This document shows positions 58,488-64,000 of a DNA stretch of 64,000 nucleotides, piece after piece. The DNA lies in contig NZ_JAMPKY010000004.1 in the NCBI RefSeq assembly GCF_039962255.1, positions 416,467 through 480,466 of the forward strand, read 5' to 3'. This DNA comes from Leptolyngbya subtilissima AS-A7 (GTDB lineage: Bacteria; Cyanobacteriota; Cyanobacteriia; Phormidesmidales; Phormidesmidaceae). The notes below the pieces were generated by a model. The model made no database searches. It saw only the letters and a list, made by a program, of their open reading frames with translations, and was not told the origin of the DNA. The position numbers and the translations under genes are program-made. How positions within the stretch are numbered: position 1 is the stretch's first letter; every line of letters begins with the position of its first letter.

Positions 58488-58991
58488 TCACCTTCCCAGG
58501 GAAGGATCCGTCAACCGAGCACGTAAATACTCAATCTCCTTGAGGAGAGAAGAACGGTTGTGGGCTAGCTTCATCCACCGGGGTAGCCGAACGGCTACGC
58601 CATGATGATTGCCTTTACGCCCCTGCCGTTCCCGAATGTTGGCCTGCACGTAAGCCTCTAGAAATTCCAGGTGAGGCTCGTTATAGGCCCACAAAACATG
58701 TCCACAACAAGGCACCTGCAGCCAAAGCGGTAAACCAAAAACCGGATCTACCGCGCCCCCATGCTTTCGATACTCGGCCCACCAGCCGCCGGTCCACCAG
58801 GGCATTGGTTTTTGCTTGGCGCTTCGAGACGCCGTTTTGATGTAGCCACAGCCAGGGCAGGCAATCCGCCACGTCAGACGCTCATCCAAACAACGAGAAA
58901 GAACCGGACCACTGCACCGAGGACACTGAACCCAAACGGCTTGCTCGAACTCAGATAAGGCGCTCGTGTAGTTTCTAAATCGGAGGTCCAT
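58488..58991 (-). CDS. Zinc-ribbon protein of unknown function
   Basis: 167 aa from the ATG at 58991. Four Cys make a zinc ribbon: VQCPRCSGPVLSRC and then IACPGCGYIKTAS. A Trp-rich middle (MPWWTGGWWAEYRK), a third Cys pair (VPCCGHVLWAYNEPH), and a helical C-terminus (SSLLKEIEYLRARLTDP). Similar TFIIB-type zinc-ribbon proteins occur in many bacteria without known function. Nucleic-acid or protein binding is likely but unproven. Alone on the minus strand; its end overlaps no other gene. Confidence 0.82.
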   Translation of the reverse strand: MDLRFRNYTSALSEFEQAVWVQCPRCSGPVLSRCLDERLTWRIACPGCGYIKTASRSAKQKPMPWWTGGWWAEYRKHGGAVDPVFGLPLWLQVPCCGHVLWAYNEPHLEFLEAYVQANIRERQGRKGNHHGVAVRLPRWMKLAHNRSSLLKEIEYLRARLTDPSLGR

Positions 58992-59125
58992 AGGGCAACT
59001 CAACTAACCCACTCAAGTCTGCCCTGACTGGCCTTCTACCGCCTCGAAAGTCCTCAAAGGTTAACTCAGCTGTCAGCCCTTGAACTTTGCGATCGCACTC
59101 AGCACGCCCATACCTGGAAGCGCGG

Positions 59126-59215
59126 TCATCCATGACGGGGTGGGGAGAGGGTTTGTTGCTGTGATACTACTAAAAAAGACCGTGGGAACCAGCCCAAGCA
59201 TTTTGCTTTGCCTTA
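59126..59215 (+). pseudogene. Relic of the 3' end of a 2H phosphoesterase gene
   Basis: Reads S-MTGWGEGLLL-stop-YY-stop-KRPWEPAQAFCFA, against SMTGWGEGLLLWYYQKGPWELAREFCFA at the end of the gene at 47355. TGG and CAA codons have become TGA and TAA. No similarity upstream of 59126, so only the last ~28 codons remain. Confidence 0.85.
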
Positions 59216-59374
59216 AGCGAGCTATGAGTCCATCAAGAGCTATGCCAATAGCGCAGCGGAGAAGTTGCATCGACTCCGGCAGCAGAACCTGGAAAATTAG
59301 GCCCTCACCGAGGGATCGGTTTGGATGGACCATCGTTGCAACGTGAATTTTAGCGATCGCTGAACAATCAATGC

Positions 59375-60319
59375 TCAAGCCACTCGTAAACGCTCAATAT
59401 CCCTTTTTGGTGGGGTACCAAACATACGGGCATATTCGCGGCTGAACTGAGACGGGCTCTCATAGCCAACCTGATACGCCGCGTAGGTTGCATCCGCGTC
59501 TTCAGCCAGCATCAGACGACGGGCTTCCAATAACCTCAACTGCTTTTGATATTGCAGTGGACTCATCGAGGTCACGGCCTTGAAGTGTCGATGGAATGAT
59601 GCCGAAGACATACTCGCTTGCTCTGCTAAGTCATCAACCCGCAATGTCTTTGCAAACTCAGCTTTGATCTGTTTAATCACCTCAGCAATGCGCTGCATAT
59701 GGCTGCCGGAAGTCGCGATTTGCCAAACCGCTTCGCTTTGGTCGCCCATGAGAAGCCGGTAATAGATTTCGCGAATCATCATCGGTGCCAGGAATGGAAT
59801 ATCCTCAGGCGTATCTAGAAGCCGCGTCAGTCGGGTGGCACAATCGATCAACGGGACACTTGAATCGCTAACGAACAAGCCTCTCACTGAACTCTCTTGT
59901 TTGTCCGAACGGCGCTGGATCTGATCGATGATATCCCAAAGCTGAGTCGCGTCTAGGCTGAGCTTAAAGCATAGGTATGGCTTGTCCGGTGTCGCTTCAA
60001 CAATAGTTCCATTGAGCGGCAAATCAACTGTGACAACAATGTATTGAGCAGCACCATAGTGGTAGGTTTCCTTACCCAATAAGGTCTCTTTTTTACCCTG
60101 GACAATAATGCAAAGCGTCGGTTCATACACTGAGCAGAGTGCTACAGGAGCCACAGATTCTCGCATCAGCTCCAGTTGAGCGATCGCCGTCGAATGAATG
60201 CCGTTTCCCCTGCCCTCCGTGTGACGGGCTACTAATTGCGTTAGCTCTTGACACGCATCAATTGCGATCGCGCGCGTTGGGGATTCATCTACCATATTGA
60301 GTTCTCCGCTTAGGGGCAT
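59375..60319 (-). CDS. AraC-family transcriptional regulator
   Basis: About 314 aa. An AraC N-terminal (PF06719-like) domain: CSVYEPTLCIIVQGKKETLL, YHYGAAQYIVVTVDLPLNGT. The C-terminal double helix-turn-helix: RVDDLAEQASMSSASFHRHF and AAYQVGYESPSQFSREYARM, ending MFGTPPKRDIERLRV. I chose the ATG at 60319 because GGGAGGAGG lies 9 bases before it; the Met at 60295 also has a GGAG and cannot be excluded. It is divergent from a dead SDR copy and probably controls the oxidoreductase, cupin and SDR genes to its right. Confidence 0.88.
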   Translation of the reverse strand: MPLSGELNMVDESPTRAIAIDACQELTQLVARHTEGRGNGIHSTAIAQLELMRESVAPVALCSVYEPTLCIIVQGKKETLLGKETYHYGAAQYIVVTVDLPLNGTIVEATPDKPYLCFKLSLDATQLWDIIDQIQRRSDKQESSVRGLFVSDSSVPLIDCATRLTRLLDTPEDIPFLAPMMIREIYYRLLMGDQSEAVWQIATSGSHMQRIAEVIKQIKAEFAKTLRVDDLAEQASMSSASFHRHFKAVTSMSPLQYQKQLRLLEARRLMLAEDADATYAAYQVGYESPSQFSREYARMFGTPPKRDIERLRVA

Positions 60320-60357
60320 ATTGTTAGACCTCCTCCCATCGTTTCGCTGCACCTATT

Positions 60358-60696
60358 ATAGAGGGTTCTTTTAAGCACTATTCTCTTGCTTGAGAAAATC
60401 AGGCAATGATCTGCGAGATTTATGTACTCAAGGCCCTTCTGCTGGAGCCTACTATGAATCCATGCCCAAAAGGCAATGAAAGGATAAGGCAATAAAGGAG
60501 GGCTACCGTGGCTCAGAAAGCAGGGCTTATTTCATGTGCTTATCGTGGAATTGAAGCCGGAATCATAACCATCATTTTGTCAGCAGCGCATTGGTTAACG
60601 GCGACTGCCTACGAACAGAATACTTTGCATCGATTCGAGTCAAGCCTCAACATAGCGAAGCTTAGCGTAGGCATCACCGTTAAAGCTCAGATGTAG
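60358..60696 (+). repeat. ~340-bp direct duplication, copy A
   Basis: Aligns base by base, offset about 2660, with 63018-63356. Shared words: TGCTTGAGAAAAT, AGGCAATGATCTGC, AAGGCAATGAAAGGATAAGG, CAATAAAGGAG. It covers the promoter region plus the first ~60 codons of an SDR gene. Copy A is the decayed one. Confidence 0.88.
60508..60696 (+). pseudogene. Decayed N-terminal copy of the SDR gene at 63168
   Basis: Begins with GTG after AAAGGAGG and reads MAQKAGLISCAYRGIEAGII against MTQKTWFITGASRGIGAEIA in the intact gene, later LHRFESSLNIAKLSVGITVK against LDQFESNPNALTLSLDITDE. The cofactor motif TGxxxGIG has been lost (SCAYRGIE) and the frame ends after 62 codons. Not a functional dehydrogenase. 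Confidence 0.85.
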
Positions 60697-60892
60697 GGGT
60701 TATTGCGGATTTTTTCGGCACTTCTAGTCTTTTACTGAACAAGCAATCACCACTGATAGCGGAGTTAAGCACGCCATAGCAAAGCATGGTGAAGGTGGAA
60801 TGTGTTGGTGTGAATCAATGGCTTTTCATGACACAGCTTATTGATTAATAGGAGTGTTCTTACTGTCTCTAAACAATGCAGGGAATTAACTA

Positions 60893-62386
60893 ATGTCAGA
60901 ACAATACCAAGGAACTACTCAATACGAGCAAAATGGACAAACTCATGTTCAAAAAATGTCTCCAAAAGAGAGGCAGCATGACTACGGAGAAGCGATCGAG
61001 ATACTTGCCTCGAAGATCCGGGGTGAACTAATCCTTCCTGGCCACCCTGCTTATGAAGCAGGGCGAAAAGTCTGGAACGGTAGCTTTGATCGCTATCCCG
61101 CTGCGATCGTGCGCTGCCTGGATGCGGAGGATGTCAGAACTGCCGTCAATGTTGCTCGTGAGCATGGGATGGCGCTCTCTGTGCGTAGCGGAGGACATAG
61201 TGCCGCCGGACATGGCACCAATACCGGTGGGATGGTGATCGATCTCTCTCAGATGAAGAAGATTACGATTGACTCGGTACACCACACAGCCCGTCTGGAA
61301 CCCGGTCTGACCTGGGGTGAAGTTGCCGAAAAGCTCCAGCCTTTTGGATTGGCACTGACGGCAGGCGACGTTGCCTCTGTGGGTGTGGGTGGATTGCTGC
61401 TCGGCGGCGGCATCGGTTGGATGGTCCGTGCCTACGGTTTAACCATTGATCGCCTGCAAGCCGTGGAACTAGTCACAGCGGATGGTCAACTGCTGCGTGC
61501 CAGCGCTGATGAGCATCCCGAACTGTTTTGGGGACTGCGCGGCGGCGGTGGCAACTTCGGCATTGCAACGGCTTTCGAGGTAAACCTACACCCAGGTGGG
61601 ACGATCTTGGGCGGTGCCGTCTTTTATGAGGCAACCGAGGCAGAGCGTATCCTGCAAGAGTACACCCGTCTAGCAGCGGCAGCACCCGATGAACTTTCCA
61701 CTGAAGTTTTGGTCATGCTGGCACCGCCTGCCCCCTTCATTCCCCCCGATAAACAGGGAACCCCAGTCGTCGGGATTATGGTCTGCTACACCGGTGACAT
61801 CAGCGAGGGTGAGCAGGTTGTCGCTCCCCTCCGTCAGCTTGCCACCCCAATCGCCGACCTGATCGCGCCCATGCCCTATTCAGCTATGTTTGCACTCACA
61901 GCCGTTGGTGAGATCCCTGGCTTTCAGCATCATTCGCGATCGCAATTCTTCGAGACCTTCTCAGACGAGATGATACACGCGTTCGTTGAAGCATCTCAGT
62001 CAATCGTGTCTCCCGAAATGCTAATCACCCTGCGGGTTCTAGGTGGCGCAATGAGTCGGGTCGCACCCAATGCGACAGCCTTTGCTCACCGCGATAAACA
62101 GGGCATGGTGCTAGTCAGTCATTTCGCACCGCTATCAGCGGATGCGGCCAGTCTCGGTGCTCGCACTCAGCGCGTCTTTCGAGCGCTCTTACCTTACGCT
62201 AACGGAGCATATGTGGGTTTCCTGGCAGACGAGGGAGAGCGGATTCATGAGGTCTACCCGCCTGACACCTATGCACGACTCGTGGCGCTCAAGAATCAGT
62301 ATGACCCCACCAATCTGTTTGATCGCAACCAGAATATCAAGCCCACCGCTACCCAAGCGATGCTTGTTACCTCAGTGAATTCGTAG
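60893..62386 (+). CDS. FAD-linked oxidoreductase (berberine-bridge-enzyme type)
   Basis: 497 aa. The FAD-binding 4 domain: VRCLDAEDVRTAVNVAREHG, SVRSGGHSAAGHGTNTGGMV with the His that usually carries FAD, DVASVGVGGLLLGGGIGWMV and WGLRGGGGNFGIATAFEVNL. The C-terminal BBE segment is YDPTNLFDRNQNIKP. Such enzymes oxidise alcohols, amines or sugars with O2. Only the His attachment is seen; the second, Cys attachment of bicovalent members (GxCxxV) is replaced by GDVASV. Substrate unknown. Probably first gene of an operon with the cupin 31 bp downstream. Confidence 0.9.
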   Translation: MSEQYQGTTQYEQNGQTHVQKMSPKERQHDYGEAIEILASKIRGELILPGHPAYEAGRKVWNGSFDRYPAAIVRCLDAEDVRTAVNVAREHGMALSVRSGGHSAAGHGTNTGGMVIDLSQMKKITIDSVHHTARLEPGLTWGEVAEKLQPFGLALTAGDVASVGVGGLLLGGGIGWMVRAYGLTIDRLQAVELVTADGQLLRASADEHPELFWGLRGGGGNFGIATAFEVNLHPGGTILGGAVFYEATEAERILQEYTRLAAAAPDELSTEVLVMLAPPAPFIPPDKQGTPVVGIMVCYTGDISEGEQVVAPLRQLATPIADLIAPMPYSAMFALTAVGEIPGFQHHSRSQFFETFSDEMIHAFVEASQSIVSPEMLITLRVLGGAMSRVAPNATAFAHRDKQGMVLVSHFAPLSADAASLGARTQRVFRALLPYANGAYVGFLADEGERIHEVYPPDTYARLVALKNQYDPTNLFDRNQNIKPTATQAMLVTSVNS

Positions 62387-62417
62387 CGCTACCTTTACCC
62401 CTAAACAATCTAAAACA

Positions 62418-62918
62418 ATGAGCACTCAATTCAATCAAAACAAAGCTGCAATTGTCGGACGAAGTGAGAACCTTGATTGGTTCGATACAATGCTCGACGA
62501 GCAGATGGCTATTCGCGTCCATAGCAAAGATGTCGGAGGGGCTTTTACCATCATCGAAGTGGATGTTCCACCGTTCTCAGGTCCTCCACTGCACTATCAC
62601 GAAGATAGAGAAGAGATCTTTGAAGTTCTTGAAGGCAAATTTCGCTTTCACTGCGCAGGCGAAGAGTTTGAGGCCGGACCCGGAACATCAGTGGTTGTAC
62701 CCCGCAACACCGTACATGGATGGGTGAATCTTGGACCCGGCAGGGCTCGGTTACTGGGCACCTTTGTTCCCGGTGGAATCGACGAATTCTTCCCTCTAAT
62801 TGGTCAAACGCCACCTACAGGTTGGACAGATCTTGCCCGCCAGCACGACACATGGATCGTTGGAGCGCCCCTGTCCGTTGAAGCTCCATCTGCCAACGCT
62901 GCTGCTGAACCGGCATAG
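62418..62918 (+). CDS. Cupin-domain protein
   Basis: 166 aa. The metal-binding cupin motif 1 is PPLHYHEDREEIFEVLEGKF and motif 2 is GPGTSVVVPRNTVHGWVN, both with their His/Glu ligands. Acidic-Ala C-terminal tail. Single-domain cupins of this form may be dioxygenases, isomerases or sensors; the substrate is unknown. Located 31 bp after the FAD oxidoreductase, so probably co-transcribed. Confidence 0.9.
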   Translation: MSTQFNQNKAAIVGRSENLDWFDTMLDEQMAIRVHSKDVGGAFTIIEVDVPPFSGPPLHYHEDREEIFEVLEGKFRFHCAGEEFEAGPGTSVVVPRNTVHGWVNLGPGRARLLGTFVPGGIDEFFPLIGQTPPTGWTDLARQHDTWIVGAPLSVEAPSANAAAEPA

Positions 62919-63017
62919 ATTACACCCTTTAGGGTTCTCTATCTGCCATACCGGGTTCTCGTAACCGCTGAGCGGCGTGTCATCGACATCCTGCTCAGCG
63001 GTTGGCTGCCCCTACTC

Positions 63018-63356
63018 TAGAGGATGCTTCTGAGCGCCGCTCTCCTGCTTGAGAAAATTAGGCAATGATCTGCAAGGTCTGTGTATTTATAACCCTTGCC
63101 CCAAAACCTACTATGAACCCATGCCCGAAAGGCAATGAAAGGATAAGGCAATAAAGGAGATAGACCGATGACTCAAAAAACATGGTTCATTACCGGTGCG
63201 TCCCGTGGAATTGGGGCCGAAATCGCAAAAGCCGTTCTGGCTGCAGGCGACCAGTTGATTGCAACCGCCCGCAGAACGTCTGATCTGGATCAATTCGAGT
63301 CGAACCCCAATGCCTTGACGCTCAGCCTAGACATCACCGACGAGGCTCAAGTAGAG
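63018..63356 (+). repeat. ~340-bp direct duplication, copy B (intact)
   Basis: Contains the upstream region and first ~63 codons of the intact SDR gene. The conserved non-coding part (about 63040-63160) probably includes the AraC-type operator, since copy A holds the same text immediately upstream of the araC-family gene. Confidence 0.88.
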
Positions 63357-63998
63357 GCGGCCGTTGCAGCCGGACTAGAACGCTTTGGGCAGATCGATGT
63401 GTTAGTCAACAATGCTGGATTCGGCATCCTGGGCGGTATTGAAGAAACCAGCGCCCAAGAGGTTGAGCGAGTTTATCGCACGAATGTTTTCGGCTTGTTG
63501 AATATGACCCGTGCGGTATTGCCCAGCATGCGTGAGCGCCGCTCTGGGCACATCATCAACCTCTCGTCGATTGGGGGCTACCGCTCGACTCCGGGATGGG
63601 GCGTCTACTCCTCGACCAAGTTTGCCGTTGAAGGCATCACCGAAGCGCTGCACGATGAATTGGCGCCGCTGGGCATCCATGCCACGGTGGTCGAGCCGGG
63701 CTACTTCCGCACTAATTTCCTCGATGGCAGTTCGCTCCAGCGCACCGCTACCGAAATTCCCGATTACGCCGAGACGGTCGGTAAGGTTCGTCAAATCGCC
63801 TCCCAACTGAGCTACCAGCAACCAGGAGACCCGGTCAAGCTGGCCCAAGCCATGCTTCAGCTTGCCAATGCGGATACGCCACCGCTGCGGTTGCCGCTTG
63901 GCACCGACACCCTTCAAGCGATTGCTCAGAAAAACGCTTACGTCGAGCAAGAAACGGCGCAATGGCGTGCGCTAGCTGAATCGACTGATTATCGATAA
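63168..63998 (+). CDS. Short-chain dehydrogenase/reductase
   Basis: 276 aa, complete within the window. NAD(P) motif ITGASRGIGAEIAKAVLAAG, DVLVNNAGFGILGG, catalytic Ser in NLSSIGG, Tyr and Lys in YSSTKFAVEG, and a typical C-terminal cap (RLPLGTDTLQAIAQKNAYVE). The Arg pair near the end of the second strand (ATARRTSD) suggests NADP(H) use. Substrate unknown. Strong ribosome site AAAGGAG. It lies after the duplicated promoter copy B and is probably controlled by the AraC regulator. Confidence 0.93.
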   Translation: MTQKTWFITGASRGIGAEIAKAVLAAGDQLIATARRTSDLDQFESNPNALTLSLDITDEAQVEAAVAAGLERFGQIDVLVNNAGFGILGGIEETSAQEVERVYRTNVFGLLNMTRAVLPSMRERRSGHIINLSSIGGYRSTPGWGVYSSTKFAVEGITEALHDELAPLGIHATVVEPGYFRTNFLDGSSLQRTATEIPDYAETVGKVRQIASQLSYQQPGDPVKLAQAMLQLANADTPPLRLPLGTDTLQAIAQKNAYVEQETAQWRALAESTDYR

Positions 63999-64000
63999 CA

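Overview
The window is almost certainly chromosomal DNA of a filamentous cyanobacterium of the Leptolyngbya/Nodosilinea/Phormidium kind. The evidence is the very frequent GCGATCGC (HIP1) octamer in genes and spacers, a CoaR/CoaT cobalt-efflux pair with its MerR-type operator, a cyanobacterial-style bacterial RNA repair pair (Hen1-Pnkp), many long PAS/GAF/GGDEF/EAL signalling proteins, and numerous short palindromic intergenic repeats. The genus is inference. I saw no rRNA, tRNA or CRISPR array.

Layout. 0-9 kb: a cut-off YCII protein, a glycine-zipper/16-residue-repeat stress-type protein with a strong terminator, the overlapping hen1-pnkp RNA repair operon, a GIY-YIG protein and an FAD monooxygenase. 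9-13 kb: a very long REC-like/GAF/PAS/GGDEF/EAL protein. 13.2-14.7 kb: 1.5 kb without a gene, rich in AGTCTC/GAGACT dyads. 14.7-23 kb: a fatty-acid beta-oxidation cluster (acyl-CoA synthetase-like, FadN-type dehydrogenase/hydratase, FadA thiolase, FadE dehydrogenase), unusual for a cyanobacterium. 23-32 kb: an unknown 354-aa protein, a lipoprotein, an HNH-like membrane protein, a phosphofructokinase, two small membrane proteins, a RAYT transposase with its REP palindromes, and a prolyl oligopeptidase. 32-38.7 kb: ligA, a GAF-EAL protein, a DUF559 endonuclease gene bracketed by identical 35-bp repeats, and glmS.

38.9-42.5 kb is a small AT-richer accessory/defence island. It holds an HNH nuclease with an N-terminal domain reminiscent of modified-DNA readers, an AIPR (abortive infection) gene interrupted by one in-frame TGA, and remains of toxin-antitoxin genes (PIN fragment, truncated HigA-type antidote, XRE regulator). 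42.6-48.6 kb has two small cyanobacterial hypotheticals, coaT/coaR, a 2H phosphoesterase and a response regulator. 48.7-58.1 kb has a Crp-like regulator, a type IA topoisomerase, a divergent PfpI/LuxR pair, a decayed stretch with a dispersed hairpin repeat and a hybrid histidine kinase. 58.5-64 kb has a zinc-ribbon protein, a decayed 2H gene fragment, and an AraC-regulated redox cluster (FAD oxidoreductase, cupin, SDR) framed by a ~340-bp direct duplication carrying a dead copy of the start of the SDR gene.

The points most worth following up are: the complete beta-oxidation set, whose synthetase lacks two catalytic motifs; the GAGACT dyads around it; the interrupted AIPR gene in its small island; the REP palindrome inside the RAYT coding sequence; and the SDR-promoter duplication.
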